Of a stretch of DNA of 64,000 nt, positions 42,186 to 52,372 are shown piece by piece. Where the stretch lies: NCBI RefSeq assembly GCF_025833875.1, contig NZ_JAOYOD010000001.1:2852001-2916000 (forward strand), read 5' to 3'. This DNA comes from Reichenbachiella ulvae (GTDB taxonomy: Bacteria > Bacteroidota > Bacteroidia > Cytophagales > Cyclobacteriaceae). The number at the start of each line of letters is the position of its first letter. Position 1 is the first letter of the stretch. The position numbers and the translations under genes are program-made. The notes under the pieces were generated by a model, which did not search any database, was not told the origin of the DNA, and saw nothing but the letters and a program-made list of their open reading frames with translations.

Positions 42186-45100
42186 TTATAGTCCCAGATT
42201 GATTCCAAAAGTGTAGGCACGTACATTCGGATAACTGGCATAGTCCAATCCGATGTTTCTATTTCCATCTCCTCCACTTCCAGAGTTTTGATATCCCACC
42301 TCAGGATCCAGTCCTGGATAGTCTGTCATTGTCAGCAAGTTTTGACCACTGACATAGACTCTAAGCGAGCGGATGAATACTTTCTCCAACATTGATCTAG
42401 GGAATGTGTAACCTAATGTCACATTTTTCAGCCTCACGTAGCTAGCATCATAGATATACTTAGAAGACACCCTGTAAGGTCTGGCAGAAGAAGCCTTAGG
42501 CACATCAGTGTTAGGATCTGACGGTGTCCATCTGTCTAGTGCATAAGTCGAAGCATTACTCTTGCCAGACATGGTTTGCAACTCCATCGCAGTGAAATTG
42601 AGCATGTCATTGCCATGCACACCCTGGATGAAAAGGCTCAGATCAAAGTTCTTATACCCAAATGTGTTATTCAGAGACCAGATGAAATCTGGATGTGGAT
42701 TTCCGATCAGCTTTCTATCATCTGCTGTCAATTGGCCATCAGGCACACCATCAGGACCAGAAATATCTGCATACTTCTCGCCTCCAGCTTCCTGCTCAAA
42801 GTTCGACCCTGGTATAAAGGTGTCTCCAGTTTGGTAAATCCCTTCATAAACATATCCATAAAAGACACCCACGGGCTGACCTTCCAGGAGTAATTGGGAG
42901 GTTCCGTCTAGAAGAAAATGTCCTGGCGACTCACCATAGAATTCAACAGAATCAGGCAACTCCAGCACCTCGTTTTTATTGGAAGAAATGATGAAATCGG
43001 TATCCCAGGTTAATTCTCCCACCAGATTTTTGGTGCTTACCATAAACTCAAAACCTTTGTTGCTTACACGACCTATGTTTTGTAGCTGGGTCTGAACCCC
43101 CACGTATGATGGCAATTGTCTCTGAAACAAAAGATCTCTGGTTTCCTTTTCATAATAGTCCATTACGAAATTGACTCTGCCATCAAGTATCCCAATGTCC
43201 AAACCTATATCCATCTGAGAGGTCGTCTCCCATGTCAAATCTGAATTGGCCAACCCACCAACTTTCAAAGCATTTTGTCCAGCTATGATGGAATAGGTCG
43301 GCTCCAATGTGGCCAATGATTGATAAGGTCCAATCGCCTGGTTACCCGTCAAACCATAACTGGCTCTCAATTTGAACTGAGTCATGAAATTCACGTCATC
43401 CATGAAGCTCTCACTTTTGATATCCCACGCTACAGCACCTGAAGGAAAGAAGGCCCACTTGTTGTTCTTCGCAAAGTTGGAAGCCCCATCGTATCGACCC
43501 GTAAAGGTCACGATGTATCGATTTTGCAAAGAGTAGTTCACTCTTGAATAAAATGACTTGATTACTGATTCGGTAAGACCTGAAGTCGGAAAGTTAGGAG
43601 CTGATCCCTGATCCAAAGCCCAAAAACGTCCCCCATCTGAGATAAAACCCTGACTGGAAGATTCCCATGCTTCGGATACATTCTTTTGGTAAGAATACCC
43701 TGACACCCAGGTCAAGTGATGCGCACCAAATTCTTTGTCAATCGTGAAATAGTTTTCACTAACCGTAGAGCTCTGTTTTCTGGCTTCTATGCCAGCCAAT
43801 CCTCCGGTGTTGCGACCTCTGATGAGGGTCTGTGGCCAATATTCACCATCTCGCCAATTGGTAGACCCAAGACCTAATGTCGTTTTGAAACTCAACCATT
43901 CAGTCAATTTAAAATCCATGTAGGCATTGCTTTGAAAACGGTCGGTTACTCTCTCACGATCGTATTCAGTAGCCATGGCTACAGGGTTGTCGATTTCATC
44001 TCCTACTCTGGAAGTCGAATAATTACCATTGGCATCATAAATGCCTAAATCTGGATTGAAACGCAAAGCCGCACTAGTCACCCCAGCCTGACCAGATCCA
44101 CCAGAGCTTTCTTGTGTTCTTACTCCTATGTTTTCACTTTTTCTCCCATATACACTCATTCCTATTTTCAAGAAATCTGTGGCATTGACATTCACATTAG
44201 CATTCAGAGAATATCTTTTGTAATCCGAACCAATCACCACTCCCTGCTGATCGAAATAGGTCCCAGACAGGTAATAAGTCACATTATCAGAGCCACCGCT
44301 CACAGAAAGCTGATTGTTAGAGATGACGCCCGTTCTGTATATTTCTTCCTGCCAATTGGTGTTACCTCCTAAATTGGTGTAGGCACCAAACTCGCTCATA
44401 TAATCGGTAAACTCATCTGCATCCAATAGATCCAATTGCTTGGTAGGAGACTGTGTCGTGTAAGAAGAGTTGATGTCAATTTTAATTTGACCTGCTTTTC
44501 CTTTTTTGGTCGTCACCATGATTACACCATTCGCCCCGCGCGAACCGTAGATCGCTGTTGCCGAAGCATCTTTTAGTACCTCTACCGAAGCTATATCCTC
44601 TGGAGGTGGCATCTCTGCTCCTACAAATCCATCCACTACTACGATCGGATCGCTACTGGCATTGATCGACGTACCACCTCTGATCTTTACGTTGAAATTA
44701 GCGCCTGGCTGTCCCCCATTGTTCGAGCTGATTTGCACACCTGCTGCACGACCTTGTAGTGTCTGTGTGGCAGACAAGGCCGGAAAGGCAGCAATATCAT
44801 CCGCCTTAACAGAGGATACCGAACCTGAAAGGTCGCTTTTCTTGACCGTACCATATCCTACTACGACTACTTCGTCCAAAGCGACAAGGTCTTCTTCCAG
44901 GATAATGTTAAAATCCGTCTGGTTCTTTACAGGAACTTTCACGGATTTGAATCCCACGAAGGAAATCACCAGTACATCTTCCGGAGAAGCGTTGAGACTA
45001 AACTCTCCGTTAAAATCTGTAACCGTACCAGTATTGGATCCTTCGATCAACACAGCTACTCCCGGTAGTGGAGATCCATCCTCAAAGGAGGTGACCACTC

Positions 45101-45197
45101 CACTCACCGCCTTACCATCCTGGGCCAGTACCGGCAGGTAGACCAGCCAGCACAAAGCCAGCAGCATGCTTAGCTTCTTTAATAATTGTTCTTTCAT
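42186..45197 (-). CDS. SusC/RagA-family TonB-dependent outer-membrane transporter
   Basis: Imports oligosaccharides across the outer membrane using TonB energy. The 1003-residue protein has a signal peptide (LLALCWLVYLPVLAQ), a carboxypeptidase-regulatory-like domain (VSGVVTSFEDGSPLPGVAVLIEGSNTGTVTDFNGEF), the TonB box region (VALDEVVVVGYGTVKKSDLSGSVSSV), the plug with the SusC signature DVEVLKDASATAIYGSRGANGV-like stretch (here ASVEVLKDASATAIYGSRGA), and a 22-strand barrel ending in YTFGINLGL. It forms the uptake pair with SusD directly downstream. A 27-residue membrane peptide gene lies 15 bp upstream. Confidence 0.97.
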   Translation of the reverse strand: MKEQLLKKLSMLLALCWLVYLPVLAQDGKAVSGVVTSFEDGSPLPGVAVLIEGSNTGTVTDFNGEFSLNASPEDVLVISFVGFKSVKVPVKNQTDFNIILEEDLVALDEVVVVGYGTVKKSDLSGSVSSVKADDIAAFPALSATQTLQGRAAGVQISSNNGGQPGANFNVKIRGGTSINASSDPIVVVDGFVGAEMPPPEDIASVEVLKDASATAIYGSRGANGVIMVTTKKGKAGQIKIDINSSYTTQSPTKQLDLLDADEFTDYMSEFGAYTNLGGNTNWQEEIYRTGVISNNQLSVSGGSDNVTYYLSGTYFDQQGVVIGSDYKRYSLNANVNVNATDFLKIGMSVYGRKSENIGVRTQESSGGSGQAGVTSAALRFNPDLGIYDANGNYSTSRVGDEIDNPVAMATEYDRERVTDRFQSNAYMDFKLTEWLSFKTTLGLGSTNWRDGEYWPQTLIRGRNTGGLAGIEARKQSSTVSENYFTIDKEFGAHHLTWVSGYSYQKNVSEAWESSSQGFISDGGRFWALDQGSAPNFPTSGLTESVIKSFYSRVNYSLQNRYIVTFTGRYDGASNFAKNNKWAFFPSGAVAWDIKSESFMDDVNFMTQFKLRASYGLTGNQAIGPYQSLATLEPTYSIIAGQNALKVGGLANSDLTWETTSQMDIGLDIGILDGRVNFVMDYYEKETRDLLFQRQLPSYVGVQTQLQNIGRVSNKGFEFMVSTKNLVGELTWDTDFIISSNKNEVLELPDSVEFYGESPGHFLLDGTSQLLLEGQPVGVFYGYVYEGIYQTGDTFIPGSNFEQEAGGEKYADISGPDGVPDGQLTADDRKLIGNPHPDFIWSLNNTFGYKNFDLSLFIQGVHGNDMLNFTAMELQTMSGKSNASTYALDRWTPSDPNTDVPKASSARPYRVSSKYIYDASYVRLKNVTLGYTFPRSMLEKVFIRSLRVYVSGQNLLTMTDYPGLDPEVGYQNSGSGGDGNRNIGLDYASYPNVRAYTFGINLGL

Positions 45198-45212
45198 AAG
45201 TTTGCTTTTTGA

Positions 45213-45296
45213 TTAAATGAAATAAATAAGCACGAGGGACATCAGGACGATAAACGCCCCCAGTAACCACTCTTGCCAATGCTTTTTTAGATTCAT
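45213..45296 (-). CDS. 27-residue membrane peptide upstream of susC
   Basis: A short open frame, ATG at 45296 to TAA at 45215-45213, begins MNLKKHWQEW and continues into a single hydrophobic helix ending in YFI. Charged-plus-Trp start and one transmembrane segment are the usual look of a real small membrane peptide. It is 15 bp before the susC start and its ATG is 69 bp from the TTGTACGAT motif, the same distance at which that motif precedes the HTCS and IPT/TIG lipoprotein genes. This makes it a likely first cistron of the susCD operon. No homologue is recognised. Confidence 0.5.
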   Translation of the reverse strand: MNLKKHWQEWLLGAFIVLMSLVLIYFI

Positions 45297-45356
45297 GCTT
45301 CTAAAGTTTTCATTGACAATCTTAGCTTTATTTCATGTTCAAATCGTTCAGACTTA

Positions 45357-45379
45357 GGTGTAGTATCGTACAAAAAAGC
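45357..45379 (-). promoter_or_regulatory. Conserved TTTTTTGTACGAT motif, promoter or HTCS site of the susC operon
   Basis: On the minus strand the motif reads TTTTTTGTACGAT followed by ACTACACC. A near copy (18 of 23 positions) precedes the IPT/TIG lipoprotein gene, and TTGTACGATT precedes the HTCS gene. The embedded TTTG could be the -33 element of a Bacteroidota promoter. Confidence 0.55.
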
Positions 45380-45410
45380 CCCTCCATTCTATAAAAATGG
45401 CCATTTAGAC

Positions 45411-48400
45411 TTAACCCTGAGGTTCCAGTTTGAATTTCTGCGCGTATTGGGTTGGTGTGCAGCCATGGAACTTTTGAAAATTCTTGCTGAAATACTTCGC
45501 ATTCTTGTATCCCACCTTAAAACTCACCTGGCTCACATTAATTTTCGCCTGCTCCAATAGGTTGGCGGCTCGTTTCATCCGCATCGAGTGAATGAATTCA
45601 TTGGGAGTCATGTTGGTCCAGGCTTTGACCTTGGTAAAAAGCATGGTCCGGCTCACTCCCAACTCAGAGCAAAACAGAGACACATCAAAAAACTGATTAT
45701 CGATATTCTGATCTACGATCTCGATGGCCTTCTGCATCAGATCTTCATCAATAGACGACAAGGTGACTTCACTAGGAGCTACAATCTCGTTGGACTTAAA
45801 CTTGTCACGCAGGTTGTCCACGAAACGAATCATATTCCTGACCTTCAATTGCAATTCTTTGATATTAAACGGCTTGTTGATGTATTCGTCAGCACCAGAC
45901 TCCAGGCCTTCGTATTTGAATATCAATGAAGTTCGAGCTGTGAGCAGAATGAAGGGCGTATGACTGGTTTTGAGATTGGATTTGATCTGAGAACAAAACT
46001 CAATCCCATCCATCTCCGGCATCATCACATCACTGATGATCAGATCAGGCATTTTATCAATGGCCACTTCTAGTCCCTGTCTTCCATTTTCAGCTTCTAA
46101 TATCTGATATTCATTCATCAAGGAAGCAATAATCAACTGCCTCACATCTGGATTATCCTCTACTACCAACACGACCTTAGCCCCATCCAATTCTGGTCTG
46201 ATGAGATGCTTTTCCTTTTTGCTATGGCTGGATAGGAAAAGTTCCTGCTCGTAATTTTCCAATGCCTCGCTATCTGAAAAATCACTTATGATTTCTTCTT
46301 CCTTGAGATGTGCTTTGCCCAAAGGAAGTGTCACCGTGAATCGACTGCCTTCCCCTTTCTCACTCTCCACTTTAATCTGACCATGATGGAGATCAACAAT
46401 ACTCTTGGTCAGTGCCAATCCGATTCCAGTTCCTTTTTGCGTTTCATTTGGCATGTCTTCCCCAGAGATTTGATAAAAGCGATCAAAAATCAAAGTCTGT
46501 TGGTCATTCGATATTCCCACACCTGAATCCTTGACATGGATCACTGCCTCTCCTCCTTCCTGCTTCACTTCCACTAATATTTCACCTCCGGGAGTCGTAT
46601 ATTTAAATGCATTGGACAGCAAGTTGTAAAGTACACGCTCCAACTTATCTCTGTCAAAATATACCTGAAGCCCCTCCATCTCTGATCTAAAATCATAGTG
46701 GTACCCCTCATTTTTCGCAAAAGGCTTGAACGATAGGTATACCTCGCGAACAAATTTGACCAGGTTCCCTTCAGCCGCCTCTAGCTTCGCCTGATTGTTC
46801 TCGATCTTCCTAAAATCCATGAGCTGATTGATCAGTTTCAGCAACTGGCCAGCATGCTGGTGCATGGTCTTCATCTGTTTATAGATGGCGCTGCTGCCTT
46901 TGAAATCCATCATGATTTTCTCCAGAGGACCCAGAATCAATGTCAGAGGAGTGCGAAACTCATGTGAGATATTCGTAAAAAACTGCAGCTTGCTTTGAAT
47001 TAAATCCTGCTCTTTTTTGTGCAGCTGCTGCTCCAGGTTCAGTTCGTATTTGAGCTGCTCTCGAGATCGAGTCACCCGCAAGAAAATAAAGAGAGCCAAG
47101 CCGATCGAAGAACCATAAATCGCAAATGCCCAGCCCGATCGCCAAGGGGCAGGACTCACCTTTATTGTCATTTCTGTCAGATTCTCAGACCATTTCCCAT
47201 CACTATTGGCTCCTCTGATCTGAAAAACATAGCTGCCTGGATTCTGAATCGTATAGCTCGCCACATTAGCTGAAGTGCTCCGCCAATCCTCCTCCAGTCC
47301 TTTCATTCGGTAGCTAAAACTATTTTTTGCTGAATTCACGAAACTCGGTAAGGAATAACTGATGCTAAAATTCGCTTGATCATAATTCAGTTCTATTTGC
47401 TCCGTAGTGGCTAATGATTGCTCTAATATTTCTGTAGAATCATTGGGTAAAACCAGATCGCTATTGACCGTAAGTTCATTTAAGATCACCTGTGTGGTAT
47501 AAGGATTCTCCTTGAGTTGGGTTGGGTTGAACCAGGTCACGCCCGATGGTGAACCAAAATAAAGCTGGCCTGATTCAGTTCGACAAGAAGCTTTGTTATT
47601 GTATTCGTTAGAAACCAATCCATCGGATTTGGTAAAAAGCTTCAACTCCTCGCTTTCTGGTTGGTATCTGGCAATCCCATTGTTAGAACTGACCCATAGA
47701 TATCCTTGATCGTCTTCCTCTATCGAATGAATGATTTGGCTGGCTCCCTTGATCTCTTTGAAAATATTTTTAAAGACAAACTTTCCTTGTTCTAGTCTGT
47801 AAAGCCCTTGTTCCTTAGTGGCCGTCCATATATCCCCACCACCTGTCTGATAGATAAACAGCACATCCTGACCATTGCCAGATTGTGGATCGTAAAAGTA
47901 TTTTTTGCAATTAGAAAAAGAAAAAGCCGTATCAAATGTAACGCAATTGAGTCCATTTTGAGTACCCACCCAAAGTTGGCCTTCCTGATCTACCCACAAG
48001 GATCTGACCTGATCATCAGACAAACCTTTTGGGTCCGAATGATTGGCATGATAGATTCTGATGCTTTGGTCCTTAGGGTTGTAAAAATTAATCCCCCCTC
48101 CAAAAGTTCCAATGCACCACTGACCATTAGGGAGTAACCTTACGTCATAGACACTATTGTGACTCAATCCCGTGCTTTCATTCAAACGTATCCCCATCTC
48201 ATCTTTTTCGATATCATAGATAGCCATTCCTGCATCATAGGTACATACCCAAATTTGTTTCCCTACCTCCTTCCATGCCATGAACTTGATGTTGTCACTG
48301 GGGACTTTACCAGAGGCAGCACTTTTGATTATCATTCGCTCCTTTTTAGGGTCCGATATGCAAAGTCCTCCTCCTTCCGTTCCATAATAAAAGACGCCCT

Positions 48401-49505
48401 CGTGCTGCAAGATAGAACTGACCACATTGCTACTCAGTCCTCCTCCTTCGGACCTTTGGTTGATGGTATTGAAATTAAAATTGACATCATGCCACATATT
48501 GAGCCCCCCATAATAGGTACCCACCCAGATCGATCCGTCCTTGCTGGCAAAGATTTTTTTAACCTTGTTTTCTGAAATAGAATTGGGATTCAAAGGATCT
48601 GCCAGAGCAGTTTGAACCTGTCCATCGTAGATTCTGTTAAGACCATTATAGGTTCCTATCCATAAAGCCCCATCCTCCGAGCTTTCAATCGTTCGGACAT
48701 TGTTATTTACCAATGCGGGGGATGAATGTTCATGTAGATGCTGGCTGACTTGAAGGTTTTCGTTTAATTGTATCAAACCAGCCTCCCGGGTACCTACCCA
48801 TAATCGTCCCTCAGCATCTTGTTTGACCACCTGCACGCCTGCTTCGAGTACTTTTATATCCACACGCTGAAAAGTGATTTTTTCTGTATCCAGTTGATCA
48901 CTATAAAACAATCCCAAGTCTGAAGCCACCCAGAGTCGGCTTTGCTTGTACAGGTAAACGTCAGATATGAATTCAATATCCTTTAGCTTCGTCAAAGGAT
49001 GCAGTTTCAACTTTTGAGTTGTTGTATGAAAAGAATAAAGACCCTCCTGCGTACCCAACCATAGCGTCTGATCATCGGCCATCTCGATACTACGAATGAT
49101 CGTACTACTCAGCGCTTCATCCTGATCGGTAAACCATCTGATGAAATTTTGATTGCCTTGATCATAGTAGTTGAGACCATTGTAAGTCCCTACCCAAAGG
49201 TTCCCCTTCGCGTCAATCTCTATATCTAAAATATCATTATTGGAAAGTGTGACGCTGTCTGAAGGATCATGACGAAAAACCTGAAAATCCCTACCATCGT
49301 ATCGATTGAGACCATCGCGGGTCCCCAACCAAAGCATCCCAAATGGATCCTGATTGATGGCAATAACAGCGCTCTGTGAAAGCCCCTCCTGTGAATGAAA
49401 TTGTTTGAATGCCAATTCCTCCCTTTGAGCCCACAGTATAATAGGTACACAAAATACTCCGAGCAGTACCCCTGTCAATCTTTTTCTCACGCCGCAAATA
49501 GTCAT
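45411..49505 (-). CDS. Hybrid two-component system regulator (HTCS) of the carbohydrate locus
   Basis: Single-chain sensor-regulator that detects glycan fragments in the periplasm and activates the sus operon. The 1364 residues comprise: a signal peptide (ILWAQ), two beta-propeller sets made of Reg_prop repeats (LWLGTRDGLNRYD, LWVGTYNGLNYYD and many more), a Y_Y_Y domain (YSFRMKGLEEDW-like, here FSYRMKGLEEDWRS), a membrane helix at ~790-810 (WAFAIYGSSIGLALFIFL), HisKA with the phospho-His in NISHEFRTPLTLI (~848), HATPase with NLLSNAFKYT, DSGVGIS and GTGIGLALT, a receiver domain with the phospho-Asp in DLIISDVMMPEMDG (~1155), and a C-terminal AraC-type helix-turn-helix. It lies upstream of susC in the same direction with its own promoter region. 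Confidence 0.97.
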   Translation of the reverse strand: MTICGVRKRLTGVLLGVFCVPIILWAQREELAFKQFHSQEGLSQSAVIAINQDPFGMLWLGTRDGLNRYDGRDFQVFRHDPSDSVTLSNNDILDIEIDAKGNLWVGTYNGLNYYDQGNQNFIRWFTDQDEALSSTIIRSIEMADDQTLWLGTQEGLYSFHTTTQKLKLHPLTKLKDIEFISDVYLYKQSRLWVASDLGLFYSDQLDTEKITFQRVDIKVLEAGVQVVKQDAEGRLWVGTREAGLIQLNENLQVSQHLHEHSSPALVNNNVRTIESSEDGALWIGTYNGLNRIYDGQVQTALADPLNPNSISENKVKKIFASKDGSIWVGTYYGGLNMWHDVNFNFNTINQRSEGGGLSSNVVSSILQHEGVFYYGTEGGGLCISDPKKERMIIKSAASGKVPSDNIKFMAWKEVGKQIWVCTYDAGMAIYDIEKDEMGIRLNESTGLSHNSVYDVRLLPNGQWCIGTFGGGINFYNPKDQSIRIYHANHSDPKGLSDDQVRSLWVDQEGQLWVGTQNGLNCVTFDTAFSFSNCKKYFYDPQSGNGQDVLFIYQTGGGDIWTATKEQGLYRLEQGKFVFKNIFKEIKGASQIIHSIEEDDQGYLWVSSNNGIARYQPESEELKLFTKSDGLVSNEYNNKASCRTESGQLYFGSPSGVTWFNPTQLKENPYTTQVILNELTVNSDLVLPNDSTEILEQSLATTEQIELNYDQANFSISYSLPSFVNSAKNSFSYRMKGLEEDWRSTSANVASYTIQNPGSYVFQIRGANSDGKWSENLTEMTIKVSPAPWRSGWAFAIYGSSIGLALFIFLRVTRSREQLKYELNLEQQLHKKEQDLIQSKLQFFTNISHEFRTPLTLILGPLEKIMMDFKGSSAIYKQMKTMHQHAGQLLKLINQLMDFRKIENNQAKLEAAEGNLVKFVREVYLSFKPFAKNEGYHYDFRSEMEGLQVYFDRDKLERVLYNLLSNAFKYTTPGGEILVEVKQEGGEAVIHVKDSGVGISNDQQTLIFDRFYQISGEDMPNETQKGTGIGLALTKSIVDLHHGQIKVESEKGEGSRFTVTLPLGKAHLKEEEIISDFSDSEALENYEQELFLSSHSKKEKHLIRPELDGAKVVLVVEDNPDVRQLIIASLMNEYQILEAENGRQGLEVAIDKMPDLIISDVMMPEMDGIEFCSQIKSNLKTSHTPFILLTARTSLIFKYEGLESGADEYINKPFNIKELQLKVRNMIRFVDNLRDKFKSNEIVAPSEVTLSSIDEDLMQKAIEIVDQNIDNQFFDVSLFCSELGVSRTMLFTKVKAWTNMTPNEFIHSMRMKRAANLLEQAKINVSQVSFKVGYKNAKYFSKNFQKFHGCTPTQYAQKFKLEPQG

Positions 49506-49580
49506 TTAGTCAATGTTGTGGATTATTCATGCCATGGCAATTGAAAACCCAGCATAAAGTTCTTCATTTCATGAGAAACA

Positions 49581-49590
49581 ATCGTACAAT
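49581..49590 (-). promoter_or_regulatory. TTGTACGATT motif upstream of the HTCS gene
   Basis: On the minus strand this 10-mer matches the core of the motif before susC, 76 bp from the HTCS start. It may be an autoregulatory site or a promoter element; evidence is shared sequence and spacing only. Confidence 0.4.
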
Positions 49591-49682
49591 TTTGGGTATA
49601 ATATAGTACTTACAGAAAGCCACTCATTGGTTTTAAACCAATTGAAACAGTATATCGTGTGCATGAACAGGCCTTTCGAAAA

Positions 49683-50162
49683 TCACTTAATGATCCTCTT
49701 CTTTATCGAGTCCTTCCTCGTGATCAGCAAGGGGATAGCCACGCCCAAGGCAAGAGAAAAAAGAATGAAAGTGGCTTTCAATCCATTGTCGATGGTCTCT
49801 ACCAAAACCAAATCATATTGCTCATTTTTCATTCCGGAAAGCTGGATAACGCCTAACATCATCCGATAGGCAAATACGCCCGGTACCATAGGGATAACTG
49901 ACGGAATGGCAAAAACCATAGGTGGTGCATGTTTGTTGTGGGCTGCCAGAATACTGACATAGCCTACCAATATAGCCCCTCCCAAACTAGCGAATATCAC
50001 ATTGGCCTCCAATTCCAGGAGTAGTGCTTTCATTAAGCCACCTATTGCACCGATCAGAAAAATCAATCGAAGCGTTCTTACTGGCACGTTGAACAAAACC
50101 GCGAACCCCATGGCCGCAAAACCAAACCAAATGCCCTTTTCTAATAAATGTATCCAATTCAT
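49683..50162 (-). CDS. Threonine/serine exporter, ThrE C-terminal-type subunit (DUF3815)
   Basis: A 159-residue membrane protein with four to five helices (GFAAMGFAVLFNVPVRTLRLIFLIGAIGG, AILVGYVSILAAHN, VIPMVPGVFAYRMMLGVI). This is the DUF3815 part of ThrE, which in actinobacteria is fused to the DUF1212 part; here the two are separate genes overlapping by 4 bp. Together they should export threonine and serine. The motif PSVIPMVPGVFAYR is characteristic. A terminator is not evident. Confidence 0.9.
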   Translation of the reverse strand: MNWIHLLEKGIWFGFAAMGFAVLFNVPVRTLRLIFLIGAIGGLMKALLLELEANVIFASLGGAILVGYVSILAAHNKHAPPMVFAIPSVIPMVPGVFAYRMMLGVIQLSGMKNEQYDLVLVETIDNGLKATFILFSLALGVAIPLLITRKDSIKKRIIK

Positions 50163-50938
50163 ATCAAGTACAATTCACAGATTTTGGTGGCCAACATGAA
50201 ACCCAGTGCAATGGAAAAGGCGATGAGCAAACCGTTCACGCTTCTCACAATCCCCGTCATGGTTTCGCCATGGATCAGGTCTGAAAAGGAATTGATCAAC
50301 GGGACTCCCGGGATCAAATAGAGCACAGCGGAAAATAAGGCTTGCTCGTGTATCACATCAAAATAAACCACAGGAAATCCCGCGATGAGTGAGGAAGTAA
50401 AAGCGGCAAAGAAAATACATAGATAAGGATTGAAACTCCTTTTGGTGACCTCCTGCCTAACTACCAGACCTATAAAAGTCGCCGAAAAAGTCACGACCAT
50501 ATCCAGCCACTCACCACCAAACAATCGACAAAAAGAGGCTCCAGCCAGCCCCACCATCAGAAGGATCACGATGCGTGGATAATGTGTCAGAGATAGCAAA
50601 CCATCAAGCTCCTTTTTCAGCTGAGCGATTGACCAATGCTCCTGTACCAACCTCCAGCTCATTCGACTGATCCCAGAGACAATTTTAAAATTCACCCCCA
50701 CAGGTTCGGTTCTTTTGATCGCACTGTAAAAGTGCTGCTTCTGAGCATCACTGATATTGAGCATCAAGGCACGATGGGTAATTAATAAATCTATATGACA
50801 TTGAAATTCTCCAGCGATGCGATGCAAGGTTTTGCGTATGCGCTGGCTATTGGCCCCACTGCTCATAAGCAATGCACCGATCTGAAGTAGCGTCTGGGCC
50901 AACTCTTTTAATTCCTGTCCATTTTCCTTTTCAGCCAT
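50159..50938 (-). CDS. Threonine/serine exporter, ThrE N-terminal-type subunit (DUF1212)
   Basis: Partner of the following gene. From the start at 50938 (MAEKENGQEL) it is 259 residues: a soluble N-terminal part with GALLMSSGANSQRIRKTLHRIA, typical of DUF1212, then about five membrane helices including LYLIPGVPLINSFSDLIHGETMTGIVRSVNGLLIAFSIALG. The open frame reaches 50974, but the extra 12 residues are not conserved-looking. Inner-membrane amino-acid export is the known family role; no link to the carbohydrate locus is apparent. Confidence 0.9.
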   Translation of the reverse strand: MAEKENGQELKELAQTLLQIGALLMSSGANSQRIRKTLHRIAGEFQCHIDLLITHRALMLNISDAQKQHFYSAIKRTEPVGVNFKIVSGISRMSWRLVQEHWSIAQLKKELDGLLSLTHYPRIVILLMVGLAGASFCRLFGGEWLDMVVTFSATFIGLVVRQEVTKRSFNPYLCIFFAAFTSSLIAGFPVVYFDVIHEQALFSAVLYLIPGVPLINSFSDLIHGETMTGIVRSVNGLLIAFSIALGFMLATKICELYLI

Positions 50939-51081
50939 AGCGTCCTCGTTAGATGCAAATCCAAATGAGAGCACAAATTATTCAATTTAGAGAGTTAATC
51001 ACAAGAACGAAATTCATTCCTTGCCTATTATTTTCTAACTGTGAACTCACCCTATTCAAAAGCACAACTTAGAGCTTTGAC

Positions 51082-51116
51082 AAAAAAATCCCCACCAGTA
51101 TGGCTACCGATGGGGA
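51082..51116 (-). terminator. Rho-independent terminator of the mannonate operon
   Basis: On the minus strand TCCCCA (51116-51111) and TGGGGA (51094-51089) form a stem around a 16-base loop and are followed by seven T. It lies 50 bp after the uxuA stop. Confidence 0.75.
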
Positions 51117-51165
51117 GTTCTATTAGCATGAAAACCGGAAATCATCTCTCCAATTTAATCTTAAA

Positions 51166-52368
51166 TCAACCCTTGCTGCGTCTGATACCCAGCTCCAAAC
51201 CTCTCAGCTCAGCCAGGCCTCTCAAGCGACCAATGGCAGAATAGCCCGGATTGGTCTTTTTGCTGAGATCATCCAGCATCTTATGACCATGATCCGGACG
51301 AAAAGGCATGCGCAAATCCTTTCTACGAGCTGCCTGGCGTTTTTCCTGCTCCTCTACCAAAGCCTTCATCACCCCATACATATCTACATCTCCATCCAGG
51401 TGATCGGCTTCATGGAAGTTGCCCTCTGCGTCTCTCTTCGTCGCTCGCAGATGAATGAAGTGAATCCGATGACCCAATCGCTGAACCATGCCTACCAGAT
51501 CATTGTCTGCTCGTACGCCAAACGATCCTGTGCAATAGGTCAAGCCATTGTTCGGGCTGTCCACTGCTGCATATAGCTCTTCGACATCCTGTTCGGTGCT
51601 CACTACCCTCGGGAGTCCCAAAATTGGGAATGGAGGGTCATCAGGATGGATACATAGCAGCACACCTGCTTCTTCTGCAGCGGGTACTATCGCTGCGAGG
51701 AAAGCATAGAGATTGTCTTTGAGTTTTCGTGCGTCGATCTCATCATAGGCGGATAGCACTTGCTGAAATTGCTCTAGGGTATAGCCTTCCTCGGCTCCTG
51801 GTAGGCCAGCTATGATGTTAGACACCAACTCTTCCTTTTGCTCCTCTGTCATCCCGTCAAAATAGGCCTGGGCCTTTTCGATTTGGCTCTCGCTATAACT
51901 CTCGGCAGCACCCGGTCTTTTCAACAGGTAAAGTTCAAAGGCAGCAAAGGCCGTAGCATCAAAGCGCAGGGCAGTAGAACCGTCTCCATAGTCATAGGCC
52001 AAGTCCGTTCGCGTCCAGTCCAGCACAGGCATAAAATTGTAGCAAACCGTATCTATCCCGCACTGTCCTAAGTTGCGAATCGACTGCTGGTAGTTCTGAA
52101 TGTATTGCTGATAATTACCTGTTCGCTTCTTGATGTCTTCGTGCACAGGCACACTCTCCACCACGCTCCAGCTCAACCCTGCAGCCTCGATCTCCGCTTT
52201 GCGTTTTTCGATCTCTTCTATGGTCCATACTTCACCATTCGGTACGTGATGCAGGGCAGACACTACTCCAGTTGCCCCAGCCATTCTAATATCGGCCAAT
52301 GACACCCCATCATTCGGCCCATACCATCTCCATGTTTGTTCTAGCTTAATTTCTTTCATATCATTCAT
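51166..52368 (-). CDS. uxuA: Mannonate dehydratase
   Basis: Converts D-mannonate to 2-keto-3-deoxygluconate in glucuronate breakdown. The 400 residues fit the family: [41 protein letters not shown] near the N-terminus, [41 protein letters not shown] and [28 protein letters not shown] with metal-binding His/Asp/Cys residues (also [14 protein letters not shown]). I start it at 52368 ([11 protein letters not shown]); an ATG at 52359 is also possible. It overlaps or abuts the SDR gene (stop at 52373) and is co-transcribed with it. The pathway would handle glucuronate released by the carbohydrate locus. Confidence 0.95.
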   Translation of the reverse strand: MNDMKEIKLEQTWRWYGPNDGVSLADIRMAGATGVVSALHHVPNGEVWTIEEIEKRKAEIEAAGLSWSVVESVPVHEDIKKRTGNYQQYIQNYQQSIRNLGQCGIDTVCYNFMPVLDWTRTDLAYDYGDGSTALRFDATAFAAFELYLLKRPGAAESYSESQIEKAQAYFDGMTEEQKEELVSNIIAGLPGAEEGYTLEQFQQVLSAYDEIDARKLKDNLYAFLAAIVPAAEEAGVLLCIHPDDPPFPILGLPRVVSTEQDVEELYAAVDSPNNGLTYCTGSFGVRADNDLVGMVQRLGHRIHFIHLRATKRDAEGNFHEADHLDGDVDMYGVMKALVEEQEKRQAARRKDLRMPFRPDHGHKMLDDLSKKTNPGYSAIGRLRGLAELRGLELGIRRSKG

Positions 52369-52372
52369 CGAT

